A program made the translations under genes and the position numbers. Positions 8,767 to 17,583 of a DNA stretch of 31,970 nt are shown here, piece by piece. This stretch comes from a virus: positions 1-31,970 of the IMG/VR virus record IMGVR_UViG_3300020470_000114. One strand, 5' to 3'. The notes under the pieces were generated by a model. The model did not search any database. It worked only from the letters and a program-made list of their open reading frames with translations, and was not told the origin of the DNA. How positions within the stretch are numbered: position 1 is the stretch's first letter; every line of letters begins with the position of its first letter.

Positions 8767-11223
8767 TTAATTTTTTGGTAAGAATTTTTTGTATTTACCG
8801 CTTTTAAAAGTAGCCCAATCGGTAAACTTACCACCTGCTCTATCGTAAAGTACCTTAGCTGCCTTAGCATTAATTAAAGGATCATAAAGTTCTTCATTCG
8901 ATTCTATCCCGAATTGTGGTCTACGTTCTTTTCCTACCATATAACCAGGAGTATCTTGCATATCAATTTGCCATAGACCTAATGAAAACTCATTTTCTTT
9001 ATTTCTATCTAAACCAGATTGAACAGTATCTATACCTGCTCTACCACTAGATTCTGCTAAAGCTATAGCAGCAGCAATTCTTGCGTCTTTTGGTGGAAAT
9101 CCTACCTCTAATGCAAGCCTATAAAGTGAGTTATAAGTAAAAGGTTTTGTTATATCTATCTCTTCAAGAACACTTTTGTTTTTAGAGATCGGCATTATTA
9201 ATTCTTGTCCTATCTTAAGAAGGTCACTATCTAAACCATTTGCATCTTTAATAGCTTGTACTGTTGTACTGAATTGATCAGCCAAACCGAATAAGGTATC
9301 TCCTTTTTCAACTGTAACTGTTGTAGGTGAATCACCACTGAAGAAACCAGGCTCGTAGTCTTCTTTCTTTATATTTTTCCTTTTAGTTTTATTTAGGGGA
9401 TCAAGTGCTGTATTATCACCTCCTTCCTCGACAACAACCTCATCAGAAATATAGATCTCGCCACTTTTTTTATCTTTGTACGCTGTCTGTCCATCTATTG
9501 TTATTTGTTCATAGGCATCATTTCCACTTAAAGTTTTAAATATCTTGCTAGGTAAAGTTATAGAGTTATTATCGTTATTGTTATCAGACCCACCTTGCCA
9601 TTTTTTAATTTTTGAAACTGCATCATCCTCTGCGTTTTTTAACCATTCAAAAATATCTTTTGCACTTCTTTTATCGAATTTACCATCATTATTGTCATCT
9701 GTGAAAAAGACATATTCTTTATAATCTCTATTTAATTTCCTTTCTAAATTCAACATAAATTCTGTAGGATCTTTTCCATCTTTAATCTCCTTCCATATTT
9801 GTGTCAAAGAGTCGTATGAAGGGTTTGCTTGTTTTCTTAGTCTTTGAATTATTGCCTTGACTTCTTGTTGCCCACCATCTGTCTGACCTTTTCTACTTGA
9901 TTCAATTTGTGACTTAATAATGTTGTTTATAGCCTCTTCGTTGTCTGTTAATGGTCCTAAAGAATTTAATATCTTTCCCCAAGCCTTAGCTGCTTCTAAG
10001 GGTCTTCCCAAGTAAGTTCCTTCAGTAAGCTCGAAAGAAAAATCTTTAAGAACTTGTTGCCTTTCTGGTACAAAAATATCAATTTTCTCATCAATCCAAT
10101 CTACGTCTACACCATTACTAACTCCGAATTGTCTAATCCTTTGTATAGTGGCATATGGCAAATCACCTTCTTTATTCCCTAGTTCATTTACGAGTAATAA
10201 TATTCCTGTTTCTACTTTTTCTTGTTTATTTTTACTATCAATTTTATCAATCGCATCTTGATCTTTTATATGCTTAATAGTCTGTTTGTGCATTTCACTT
10301 AAGAACTTAGGATGTGTTTCAAATATGCTTGCTCCATTAGGACCATATTTAATACCTCTCATCATTTCCAAAACATTCTTAGATCCCTCAAGCCCATCAA
10401 CAGTATATGCTTCATCTCTTAAACTAAGTGTGTAATTCAATAAGGCATCAAAAAATTTATTCTCATTATCTTGAGTAATTCCTAATAAAACTTTATTATC
10501 AATAAAATCATTAATTTTATTAATTCCAGTATCTTTATTACCTGCACGATAATCTCCATAAGCACTTGTAATAATTGCAAAAGACTGTTTTTTTAATCTA
10601 TTAAATTTATAAGTATTGTGTTTTTTAATATGTTCTGTAACTATTTTCTCTGTAATCTCACTTTGTTTAGGATAAAAATTATCTATTACATAATCTTCAT
10701 TTAGTCCCTGAGTTAGATTTCCAGCTATAGTACTTGTTTCTGATAAAAAGTCTTGAAACTCTGGTGAGTTAACAGGGAAATGAGTTATTGGTACTTGTAT
10801 CTCTTTATTATCTTCCGTTGTAATTGTGTATTTCTTGTCGTTATATAAACCTTGAACTTGATATGAAAAATCATCTGATATTAATTGGGTTTTAACTTTT
10901 TGATACTCATCATTTGCAAAAATACTTCCACCTATTAATTGATTAGCGGCTTTATTTCCATCGGTTTTACGAATATCTTTAGTAACATTTTTAAAACCAA
11001 GTTTTGATTCATCTAAAGCTTTTCTTGCACCTTTTCTTCTTTCTTCCTTTGCTGCCTTCTCCATTTTTTTATAAAGGAATTTCTGCAGAGTAGGATTAAT
11101 GTCGGATAATATATTTGATAATACTTCTATATCTGATATTGGTTGATATTGAGGAGGTGCTACAAAAGTATCTACAGGATTTGCAGAAGATTTAAAAGCT
11201 GTACTTTGAAAACTAGATGACAT
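8767..11223 (-). CDS. 15: Internal virion protein (T7 gp15 position) with LysM and lytic transglycosylase domains
   Basis: 818 residues. The N-terminal 600 residues are helical and Lys/Glu-rich, as expected of an internal core protein. An EF-hand or dockerin-like loop DDNNDGKFD lies at 509-517. A LysM peptidoglycan-binding domain covers about 634-680 (VTVEKGDTLFGLADQF, then a QAIKDANGL-type stretch). The C-terminus (697-810) is a lysozyme-like transglycosylase: AAIALAESSGRAG with candidate catalytic E724, and SLGLWQID at 747-754. In T7 the transglycosylase belongs to gp16, so the muralytic activity is placed in a different core protein here. It would open the peptidoglycan as DNA enters. The gene begins 2 bases after the gp14-like stop and ends 6 bases before the giant gene, in the gp14-gp15-gp16 order of T7. 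Confidence 0.85.
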   Translation of the reverse strand: MSSSFQSTAFKSSANPVDTFVAPPQYQPISDIEVLSNILSDINPTLQKFLYKKMEKAAKEERRKGARKALDESKLGFKNVTKDIRKTDGNKAANQLIGGSIFANDEYQKVKTQLISDDFSYQVQGLYNDKKYTITTEDNKEIQVPITHFPVNSPEFQDFLSETSTIAGNLTQGLNEDYVIDNFYPKQSEITEKIVTEHIKKHNTYKFNRLKKQSFAIITSAYGDYRAGNKDTGINKINDFIDNKVLLGITQDNENKFFDALLNYTLSLRDEAYTVDGLEGSKNVLEMMRGIKYGPNGASIFETHPKFLSEMHKQTIKHIKDQDAIDKIDSKNKQEKVETGILLLVNELGNKEGDLPYATIQRIRQFGVSNGVDVDWIDEKIDIFVPERQQVLKDFSFELTEGTYLGRPLEAAKAWGKILNSLGPLTDNEEAINNIIKSQIESSRKGQTDGGQQEVKAIIQRLRKQANPSYDSLTQIWKEIKDGKDPTEFMLNLERKLNRDYKEYVFFTDDNNDGKFDKRSAKDIFEWLKNAEDDAVSKIKKWQGGSDNNNDNNSITLPSKIFKTLSGNDAYEQITIDGQTAYKDKKSGEIYISDEVVVEEGGDNTALDPLNKTKRKNIKKEDYEPGFFSGDSPTTVTVEKGDTLFGLADQFSTTVQAIKDANGLDSDLLKIGQELIMPISKNKSVLEEIDITKPFTYNSLYRLALEVGFPPKDARIAAAIALAESSGRAGIDTVQSGLDRNKENEFSLGLWQIDMQDTPGYMVGKERRPQFGIESNEELYDPLINAKAAKVLYDRAGGKFTDWATFKSGKYKKFLPKN

Positions 11224-11225
11224 GA

Positions 11226-11960
11226 TTACGCTATTTCTGAGGTTAGACCAGCATAGGTCAACAGACCTTGAGCAGCAGTGTTAAGAAGAATCGACCCTAG
11301 TGTGGGGACCTGATTATAAGCTTGGTTAATATTACTTGTTAGTTGATTACGTCTGTTACTCTTCTGTGCAAGATACCCTTTAATATCTCTACCATACTGT
11401 CGTGTGTCTGATTCGTTTGTTTGGTTGATAGCTTCTCTCAAGTTTGCTGCTTGTCTATCTTGATCAGCAAGTAATACATCAACAGCAAGACCTGAACGTT
11501 CTGAAGCAATAATTTTGCTTTTGGCTTGTAATGATTGTATATTGGCTGCAAATTTTTCCTGTGCTCTTGATTTCTTTGTTTCTTTTAGTCTTTCAGATAA
11601 CCCATCCATTTGATTTCTAAAGGCATTTTCTGCTGATTGGTTGGCTATTAATGATGATTGATAAATTTGATTAGCTGTCTTTTTTGCCGCAGCTTTTTGC
11701 ATTAACCCTGTCCCTGCCTGAAGCCCTAGAGAGGCAAGAAAAAGGTTACTAACTTTTGTACCAAGACCAAATAAACCTGTTGAGGTGGCCGCAGTAGTTG
11801 CTGCGGTTGCACCAGCACTAGCGAATAGGCCTGTAGGAGCTACAAATGCTGCAGGTGCAGCTATGCCTAAAGTAGGTGCAGCAGCACCAAAAGCAGCAGC
11901 ACCCGCACCAGCACCGGCAGTGGTTCCAGCAGCGACAGCAGGGGCAGCAAAAATACACAT
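11226..11960 (-). CDS. 14: Internal virion protein, T7 gp14-like
   Basis: 244 residues. The first 90 residues are very Ala/Gly-rich with small hydrophobic stretches (AAPAVAAGTTAGAGAGAAAF), consistent with membrane insertion on ejection, the role known for T7 gp14. The middle (about 110-210) is a long charged helix with many Gln, Lys and Glu, including SAENAFRNQMDGLSERLKET and ERSGLAVDVLLADQDRQAAN, characteristic of phage 'virion core protein' families; T7 gp14 itself is 196 residues. It sits between the gp13-like GNAT protein and the gp15-like protein with gaps of 0-2 bases, the conserved order of the ejection-protein genes. Confidence 0.8.
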   Translation of the reverse strand: MCIFAAPAVAAGTTAGAGAGAAAFGAAAPTLGIAAPAAFVAPTGLFASAGATAATTAATSTGLFGLGTKVSNLFLASLGLQAGTGLMQKAAAKKTANQIYQSSLIANQSAENAFRNQMDGLSERLKETKKSRAQEKFAANIQSLQAKSKIIASERSGLAVDVLLADQDRQAANLREAINQTNESDTRQYGRDIKGYLAQKSNRRNQLTSNINQAYNQVPTLGSILLNTAAQGLLTYAGLTSEIA

Positions 11961-12413
11961 TTAAGCGATCCTCAGAAATTCATAAAAGGGTTTATTCTGC
12001 ATACCATATTGTTCGTGATATTGAATAAAGGTAAATCCAAGAGATTTTAACCACTTGATAGCAGAAGTATTCTCTGCATATACAAAATTATATAAGACTT
12101 TATAAGATTTCAACAGATTATCTACCCATTTCCTACCTTTTCTTATCAGTTGTATTTTATATTTATTATTCTCAAATAATTTATCAGTCGCAACCATCCA
12201 TATAACACCACCAGAAACTACTCCACAAAGACCTATAGGTTGATCGTTATCGTCAGCTATAGCCATATTTACATTGCTACAAATATAAGTAAACTGTAGA
12301 GCTTGTAGTGGTTCTTGTCCTGACTGATAGTAAGCTTCTAACTTATCAACTTCTCTCATGTTGTTAGCTACATATCTAAGATCTTGTAGGCTTGCTTTTC
12401 TTAAATGACCCAT
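11961..12413 (-). CDS. 13: GNAT-fold internal virion/assembly protein, T7 gp13 position
   Basis: 150 residues with the strand-helix layout of a GCN5-type acetyltransferase: an early LRKASLQDLRYVANNMREVD segment, a central strand GLCGVVSGGVIWMVATDKLF and a C-terminal YAENTSAIKWLKSLGFTFIQ motif typical of GNAT proteins. The usual acetyl-CoA loop Q/RxxGxG/A is weak (LIRKGRKW), so catalysis is doubtful. Genes at this place in T7-like marine phages (T7 gp13) encode similar GNAT-like proteins needed for virion assembly. The start overlaps the stop of the tail tubular B gene by one base (TAATG at 12413), which indicates coupling to tail and core protein production. Confidence 0.7.
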   Translation of the reverse strand: MGHLRKASLQDLRYVANNMREVDKLEAYYQSGQEPLQALQFTYICSNVNMAIADDNDQPIGLCGVVSGGVIWMVATDKLFENNKYKIQLIRKGRKWVDNLLKSYKVLYNFVYAENTSAIKWLKSLGFTFIQYHEQYGMQNKPFYEFLRIA

Positions 12414-14866
12414 TACACTCTCCTACTTCTCATATGGAACATAGCTTCATATTCAGCACTAGATAATTGAGTAGGCAAGAACGTGTCATTTTTAACATCT
12501 ATATCTACTCTATCTGCTCTTGACATTATTGGCACTCTAAACGTACCTGTTTCTAAATTAATTTGTCCTATAGCACTAGAAGCTGCACCTAATAAACGAC
12601 CAGTAAATTTATGTGTAGACGTATCTCTATTCTCAGGTGTTACTTCTACTTTAAAGAATCCTGTGTCTTCAAACTTTATATAGAAATGATGTAGTTGTAG
12701 ACGGCCACTTATATATTCACTACCTGCTTGTCCACTCGTACCTGCAGTTAGTCTTTGAGAACTAAATCTGTAGTGCATTTCATATGGTTCTCCAATAATA
12801 AATTTACTATTTCTATAATCTCCATTAGCTGTAATTGTAGATGTAGATCCATCAGTGGAATTAGATGTCGTTATTACTTGTCCAGGCTTAAGTGTTTTGG
12901 TATTGCCTTGTGTATTAACAAATGTACTTGTCTCTCCATTAGCAAGGTATCTACCAATTACATTCATACTTGCTCTTAACCTATAAGGAACAGTGAATGT
13001 AGTTACATCAGTACTAGAGTTATATGCGACAGAAACACCTGTAGTTGCTTCTGTGACTTTATGATCTAAATGATATTGAAAGTCTGCATTAGCTTCAGTG
13101 AAGTCTGTTTCAAAAGGTATTTTTTCAAGTGTTACTTTATTAGCTTCTTCTATTACTACAAACAAATCAGTACCTATAAAATCTACATTTTTAAAAGACC
13201 TATTGCTATTGATAGTAAAAGTAAACCAACTGTTTAATATCTTCTGACCTTGATTACCATACAACCATCTGTTGACGTATAGCTTATTAGGATTATCTGT
13301 ACCTAATAAAACCAAAACATCTTGGTTATTAGATACTGCCATTTGAAAAATATTACTGGGGATCAATCTTGGTACATGAATAGTAATGTTAGCAGCATCT
13401 TTTATCTGTTCTCCTTGTGTTATATATTCTCTAATACCAGCAAAAGATCCTTTCTTAGTTAAGAAGTAGATACTAGATCCAGAACCTACAGGTTGTGCGT
13501 CATCACTACTTTCAAATTCAGTTGCGACTATTACGTTAGCTGTTTTAGGAGTAAGGTTATCTGCTGAACTTGTTAATACAAATTGCGTTTGGTCTGAGAA
13601 CAATATCAACTGTTCTCCCATAGTTACTGCGTGTTTTAAAATAGCGACTTTTGTATGTGAAGCAGCAACGTCTATAGGTTCACTATCTAAAACTGATATA
13701 ACAGTCTCTGGAAAGAAGTTAAAGAACTCAGATACACGACTAAGAATGACATTATCCCCTGCCAGGAATCCAAGTCTATTTCTAAAAAAGAATACGTTAT
13801 TAATTTTATTACCAATGAAAGAAGGATCTGGTGCTGATACAGCATCACCGACTGTTCTTTCTCCCCATTTAGGTAATACATAGTCAACACTAGATATGGT
13901 GTATGTGTCTCCATCTACCTTTGCAAATCTAAAGTTACCATCTGCCTGACGTACAAGAACGTGTGGCATTGTTGCATAATCAAATTTAAAAGTAATACCT
14001 GGTGCTACTGTTTCTTCCCATTGTCCTTCTTCAAAAGTACCACCATTATTAGTAACAAATTTCACATAATAGTTATCAAAGTTAGTATCTTCATCTCCCT
14101 TGACTTCTACTACATAACCATTAGGTGAAACAGTTGGCAGGTCAGTAAATCTTTGTACTGAATCCTTAACGATAGTCATCTTGGTATCACCCTGAGTATC
14201 GCTACCATCTATAGAGAAATTAGAATCATCATTCTTCTTGATATATAAAACAGGACCATTACGAGCAATAGTAAAACCAGTTAATGCAGAATCTAAACTG
14301 TTCTTTAAATTAGTAGCTACTGTATCTGTGCTTAATGGGTCATCTCCTGTAGTGTCATCAGTAACTGTATTACCATCAACAGTAACCGAATAGGTTGTTT
14401 TAGATGTTGCTTGGTTTATAAAGACTATTGCTTTAGTTCCTGTCCCACCACTAGCAGTAGTATCCATTGCTGCTGTAATGCTTGTATTAACGACAAAGGT
14501 ATAGTCAGCAATAGTTACAGTCTTGATAACACCTCTGGGATCAGATGTATTTAGGTATGTCGTTCCATCAGGTTTGTTTACAGTCTTTTCATTCCCTGCT
14601 AAATCATAAACCTTTACATTGCCGTTACTAAATATCGCTACATATTGTTCATTAGTATCTCTGTTTATAGTTTGTATATGAATATTACCTAAAGTAGAAG
14701 AACTAAGTGTTGTTACATATCGCAGACCAGATCTCTTTACTAAACCTATGACAGGATTAGAGTCGGCATTATCTTGTATATCAGCGTGATCAGCTTGCTT
14801 GGTTGAATCTGAAGACTGAGATATACCCCTTAATAAAGTTGGTATAGCTCTTGAGATAACACCCAT
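12413..14866 (-). CDS. 12: Tail tubular protein B (gp12-like nozzle)
   Basis: 817 residues, close to T7 gp12 (794). The N-terminus MGVISRAIPTLLRGISQSSD is the hallmark of this family ('..IpnLigGVSQQP' in T7), followed by a KQADHADIQDNADSNPVIGL stretch and PxxxLVKRSGLRYV. The middle has VSEFFNFFPETVISVLDSEP (T7: YSDYFNFF), also diagnostic. The protein forms the tail nozzle below the gp11 ring in T7. The gene lies 2 bases after the gp11-like gene and overlaps the gp13-like gene by one base. Identification is firm from sequence signatures and synteny. Confidence 0.92.
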   Translation of the reverse strand: MGVISRAIPTLLRGISQSSDSTKQADHADIQDNADSNPVIGLVKRSGLRYVTTLSSSTLGNIHIQTINRDTNEQYVAIFSNGNVKVYDLAGNEKTVNKPDGTTYLNTSDPRGVIKTVTIADYTFVVNTSITAAMDTTASGGTGTKAIVFINQATSKTTYSVTVDGNTVTDDTTGDDPLSTDTVATNLKNSLDSALTGFTIARNGPVLYIKKNDDSNFSIDGSDTQGDTKMTIVKDSVQRFTDLPTVSPNGYVVEVKGDEDTNFDNYYVKFVTNNGGTFEEGQWEETVAPGITFKFDYATMPHVLVRQADGNFRFAKVDGDTYTISSVDYVLPKWGERTVGDAVSAPDPSFIGNKINNVFFFRNRLGFLAGDNVILSRVSEFFNFFPETVISVLDSEPIDVAASHTKVAILKHAVTMGEQLILFSDQTQFVLTSSADNLTPKTANVIVATEFESSDDAQPVGSGSSIYFLTKKGSFAGIREYITQGEQIKDAANITIHVPRLIPSNIFQMAVSNNQDVLVLLGTDNPNKLYVNRWLYGNQGQKILNSWFTFTINSNRSFKNVDFIGTDLFVVIEEANKVTLEKIPFETDFTEANADFQYHLDHKVTEATTGVSVAYNSSTDVTTFTVPYRLRASMNVIGRYLANGETSTFVNTQGNTKTLKPGQVITTSNSTDGSTSTITANGDYRNSKFIIGEPYEMHYRFSSQRLTAGTSGQAGSEYISGRLQLHHFYIKFEDTGFFKVEVTPENRDTSTHKFTGRLLGAASSAIGQINLETGTFRVPIMSRADRVDIDVKNDTFLPTQLSSAEYEAMFHMRSRRV

Positions 14867-14868
14867 AA

Positions 14869-15477
14869 CTATCTAATTAATGCGTTTGCTGGTGAGTAAG
14901 TATTGAAGACACTTGTAAGACTAGGATCACCTCTAAGAAGGTTGTGATCTCCATTAGCCAAGTCTGTTTCCATCAGTATAGCTCTTGCTCTTACTTCGTC
15001 TTGTTGTGTATAAGTTCTTAATCCATCATCGCTCACTAATCTATCAACAAAGATACGAGCAGATTTAATTGTTATATATCTTCTAGCAGGTTCTGGGATC
15101 TCATCAAAGGTTCTGAAATAAACCACAGTACAGATAAGATCTTCATCAAAATCATACTTATTATTTAACCTGTCATATAGCTTTAAACCACGTTGTATTG
15201 CATCAATCGTAGTGTGATGATGAGTGTTAGGGTCAACTCTTAAGATGTCTGCTGAAAGGGCAATGTGATCAGATCCATCTCTAGTAAGAGTTACATCTAT
15301 TTCAGTATTAAAAGACCAACCTTCTGATTGAACTTCTTTGTTTACTTCAGTAAGAGTTGATTGTGCTAGACGAGCATCAACAGGAAGAGTACCTGTAAGA
15401 CTGTTGATAGGAGCTTCCCCTATGGCAGCCAACATAATGTTGATACTTTCTAGTTCAGTGGTTGCAGCTACAGTCAT
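14869..15477 (-). CDS. 11: Tail tubular protein A (gp11-like adaptor)
   Basis: 202 residues, similar to T7 gp11 (196). The N-terminus ATTELESINIMLAAIGEAPI and the segment VQSEGWSFNTE are family signatures (T7 has 'LaaIGe.PV' and '..GWsfN'). The C-terminal half includes PEPARRYITIKSARIFVDRL, also typical. It forms the dodecameric adaptor ring between portal and nozzle. In transcription order it follows the capsid gene and the 21-residue reading frame at 15481-15546, from which it is separated by only 3 bases, and it is followed directly by gp12, as in T7. Confidence 0.9.
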   Translation of the reverse strand: MTVAATTELESINIMLAAIGEAPINSLTGTLPVDARLAQSTLTEVNKEVQSEGWSFNTEIDVTLTRDGSDHIALSADILRVDPNTHHHTTIDAIQRGLKLYDRLNNKYDFDEDLICTVVYFRTFDEIPEPARRYITIKSARIFVDRLVSDDGLRTYTQQDEVRARAILMETDLANGDHNLLRGDPSLTSVFNTYSPANALIR

Positions 15478-15480
15478 GGT

Positions 15481-15546
15481 TTAGTACTTTTTAATTTTCA
15501 GTAAATCTCTATTACTTTTCTTCATTTTCTTTTTTGTCTTTCCCAT
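15481..15546 (-). CDS. Tiny basic peptide gene (21 aa) between capsid and gp11 genes
   Basis: The frame encodes MGKTKKKMKKSNRDLLKIKKY, 11 of 21 residues being Lys or Arg. A Shine-Dalgarno-like GGAGAA lies about 5 bases before the ATG, better than many real genes here. It fills the space between the hairpin behind the capsid gene and the gp11-like start. The composition suggests a nucleic-acid-binding or virion peptide, but such low-complexity Lys-rich frames also occur by chance in AT-rich DNA, so the call is tentative. Confidence 0.45.
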   Translation of the reverse strand: MGKTKKKMKKSNRDLLKIKKY

Positions 15547-15566
15547 AATGTTCTCCAAATGATAAG

Positions 15567-15596
15567 AGAAGAGTACCCATTGCTGAGTACCCTTCT
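15567..15596 (-). terminator. Hairpin directly behind the capsid gene (T-phi-like)
   Basis: In the transcript sense AGAAGGGTAC pairs with GTACTCTTCT (10 bp, one G-U pair) around a 10-base loop, starting 7 bases after the capsid stop codon. It is followed by a weak, interrupted U-rich stretch (CTTATCATTT). T7 has its main late terminator T-phi in this same spot after gene 10, which supports a partial terminator or RNA-processing element; the poor U tract makes full termination uncertain. Confidence 0.55.
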
Positions 15597-15603
15597 AAGT
15601 AAG

Positions 15604-16590
15604 TTAAGAAGCAGATAACTTGATTGTAGCTGCACACTCAGGTCTTAGGATTCCATGACCTAAAGCATACTTAGCAACCATCAATGTACCTTGATACATG
15701 ATTCCGTAGTCAGAACCAGAGATCTCAGTAGTCATATCCATTAGTTTAACTGTACCAACAGCAGACTTATGGAAGACAAGACCAATAGTTTTACTATCGT
15801 CACCAGAGTAGGTGTTGTTAGCTCCACTTGGGTTTGATCCTACGTTTGATTGAGGTACGTTGTTACTCATCATTACAGGAATACCTGCAATCTGTTGTAC
15901 ACGACCTGAAGCAAATGAACCATTACCTCCTGGGTTGTAGTCAACATCTACTGTTCTTGTAGCAGACTCAGCTAACTTGTAGTACTCAGCAGGTGGTAGT
16001 ACACAGAAACGATCTGTTGGAGGGATGTCTCTTTCATCAAATGCCTGTGCGATGTCATAGATAGCTGCTGCTAACTCATCACCAGTTACGTTTGCTGAAG
16101 CAGTATTACCATTAGCAAGAGTAGAAACTAATCCACCATTGCCACCTGTAAGAGTTGTTGAAGCTCTTGAAGCATTAGCAATTACCTTCGCTACGTTTTC
16201 ATCGTATTTTTTTGCGAGAGCTTTTCCTAGCTCATCAGCGTATGTAGCTCTGACATCGTAATGATTCATAAGCTCGTCAAGATTGCTGACGAAAGCTTGT
16301 GATATTAAAAGATCATCAATAGAAATAATCTTTTCATTTGCCAAGATCTGGTTAGCACCAACTAATGGTGTACCTGGGGTATGGTATGCAGCAGTTGCAG
16401 TACCTGTAACAGGAAACTGTGCTGACTTACCAGAAGTAATAGTACGAACTGAATGAAGTGCTTCGTTAAAGATGTTGTTTCTAGCAAAGGCTGTTAGAAC
16501 CTCACCAGAGAACACTTTCAGAAACAGGGCTTCGTAGTCTGTTCCACTATTATTTACCAGACCCAGGCGTGAAACTGTGGCGTTAGCCAT
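15604..16590 (-). CDS. 10: Major capsid protein (gp10-like)
   Basis: 328 residues (T7 gp10A 345). It has the HK97-type phage capsid pattern of T7-like viruses: an N-terminal arm MANATVSRLGLVNNSGTDYE, then ALFLKVFSGEVLTAFARNNI, SAQFPVTGTATAAYHTPGTP, and a central FDERDIPPTDRFCVLPPAEY. The C-terminus ends GILRPECAATIKLSA, as in many cyanopodovirus capsids. A strong Shine-Dalgarno (AAAGGAG, 8 bases before ATG) fixes the start and fits the highest-expressed gene. It is preceded by a 174-base non-coding leader with a candidate promoter and a shared 11-base motif, and followed by a hairpin. Confidence 0.93.
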   Translation of the reverse strand: MANATVSRLGLVNNSGTDYEALFLKVFSGEVLTAFARNNIFNEALHSVRTITSGKSAQFPVTGTATAAYHTPGTPLVGANQILANEKIISIDDLLISQAFVSNLDELMNHYDVRATYADELGKALAKKYDENVAKVIANASRASTTLTGGNGGLVSTLANGNTASANVTGDELAAAIYDIAQAFDERDIPPTDRFCVLPPAEYYKLAESATRTVDVDYNPGGNGSFASGRVQQIAGIPVMMSNNVPQSNVGSNPSGANNTYSGDDSKTIGLVFHKSAVGTVKLMDMTTEISGSDYGIMYQGTLMVAKYALGHGILRPECAATIKLSAS

Positions 16591-16662
16591 AATTTAAACT
16601 CCTTTGGATTGATTAAAATTTTTTGAAACTAACTCGCTTCTGTCCTTTCTCTTAAGTGTTAT

Positions 16663-16674
16663 CTGACGCATCAG
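16663..16674. repeat. Short palindrome in the capsid leader
   Basis: CTGACGCATCAG, with 4-bp arms around CGCA, lies 1 base beside the 11-base motif shared with the portal-module leader and about 70 bases before the capsid start. It could form a small hairpin at the 5' end of the capsid mRNA or be a protein site. Short palindromes also arise by chance. Confidence 0.35.
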
Positions 16675-16675
16675 G

Positions 16676-16686
16676 CACTTTTGATA
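16676..16686 (-). promoter_or_regulatory. Motif TATCAAAAGTG in the capsid leader, candidate phage RNA polymerase signal
   Basis: On the minus strand the leader of the capsid gene holds TATCAAAAGTG. The identical 11-mer occurs in the leader of the portal module (19771-19781) and I found no other non-coding copy in the window. T7 places its strongest late promoters before gene 10 and before the head genes, so this is a candidate promoter core or regulator site. There is no match to the T7 consensus itself. Confidence 0.4.
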
Positions 16687-16714
16687 TTTAGATTAAAGAT
16701 AAGTAGTTATTTAG

Positions 16715-16742
16715 AATATAACACCCTTATGCAATCTTTAAA
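16715..16742 (-). promoter_or_regulatory. Candidate sigma70 promoter before the capsid gene
   Basis: Reading the minus strand, TTTAAA, 16 bases, then TATATT preceded by TGT (extended -10). It lies 125-150 bases before the capsid ATG. The -35 matches TTGACA at four of six positions and the -10 at five of six. In AT-rich DNA such matches are frequent, so confidence is low. Confidence 0.3.
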
Positions 16743-16764
16743 CTATTTTTATTTTTTTCGATGA

Positions 16765-17574
16765 TTAACGACCAGTATTAAATACATCACTACCACCTAA
16801 ACGTCTTTGAACATCTTCGGTATAAGTAACGTCTTTACCATAGCGTGGATCAGACATAGCAGTAATTACTTCTGCTGTAGATCTGAATGGTGTAGGTCCA
16901 CTTTGAGAAGCACGACCTGTTACTAAGTTTGGTTCAACACCCATAGCGTTATTGTATTGAGAATAAAGACCTTGGACTGCAAGTTTAATTGCAGTTGCAT
17001 TTGCTGTTTCAGTTAAAGAATTAAATTCCTTTACTTCATTAGCAGGGAGATTTTCAACAGCCCATGAAACCATCTTACTGTAGGTTTCATCACCACCAAT
17101 AGAATCTTTAATTGCTTGTATTTGAGTAGTTGCTATATCTTCATTGGTAGCATTAGAAGTTCCTTTCAATCCATCAAGATAGGTGTCGATTACTTGTTTA
17201 GAAAACCCTGCTTTTTCTAATTTTGAATAGTCATCATTATTAATCTGACCTTCCTCTGTGAATCTTTTGGAAATGTCTTGAGCATCAATACCAACTTCTT
17301 CCAATATATTTGCAAGACCATCACCATAAAATTCTTTAGCATTAAATTCAGTATCGTTTGATTCTGTCTGCTCTTCTGTTTTTTCTGGTTGATCTTCTTT
17401 TGTTGATTGTCCTAGCTTACCTTCTAATTCTTTATAGCTGGCAGCTAGGTCTTCTACTGATTTAAACTTTCCAAGTATAAGGCCGTTCTCATCAGTTTCA
17501 TTTTTAGCAAGAGTTTCTAAATCTTGCTGAGACATTGGTGGTGTCTCTGTGACGTTTACCTGGGATGAAGTCAT
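16765..17574 (-). CDS. 9: Capsid assembly scaffolding protein (gp9-like)
   Basis: 269 residues, acidic and helical, slightly shorter than T7 gp9 (307). The N-terminal half is rich in Glu, Gln, Asp and Thr (LEGKLGQSTKEDQPEKTEEQ), followed by 'LIxGKFKSVEDLAASYKELE', the sequence seen in most T7-like scaffolds. The C-terminus (RRLGGSDVFNTGR) resembles the 'V..RL..SDVFS/N' end that binds the capsid protein in related phages. It helps the capsid protein assemble around the portal and is then released. The gene lies between the small 50-residue gene and the capsid gene, as gp9 does in T7. Confidence 0.88.
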   Translation of the reverse strand: MTSSQVNVTETPPMSQQDLETLAKNETDENGLILGKFKSVEDLAASYKELEGKLGQSTKEDQPEKTEEQTESNDTEFNAKEFYGDGLANILEEVGIDAQDISKRFTEEGQINNDDYSKLEKAGFSKQVIDTYLDGLKGTSNATNEDIATTQIQAIKDSIGGDETYSKMVSWAVENLPANEVKEFNSLTETANATAIKLAVQGLYSQYNNAMGVEPNLVTGRASQSGPTPFRSTAEVITAMSDPRYGKDVTYTEDVQRRLGGSDVFNTGR

Positions 17575-17583
17575 AAAATTTAA

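Noticed and set aside
15571-15593. Direct repeat GAGTACCC behind the capsid gene
   Set aside because: Two copies are a by-product of the 10-bp stem around GTAC, not a separate repeat family.
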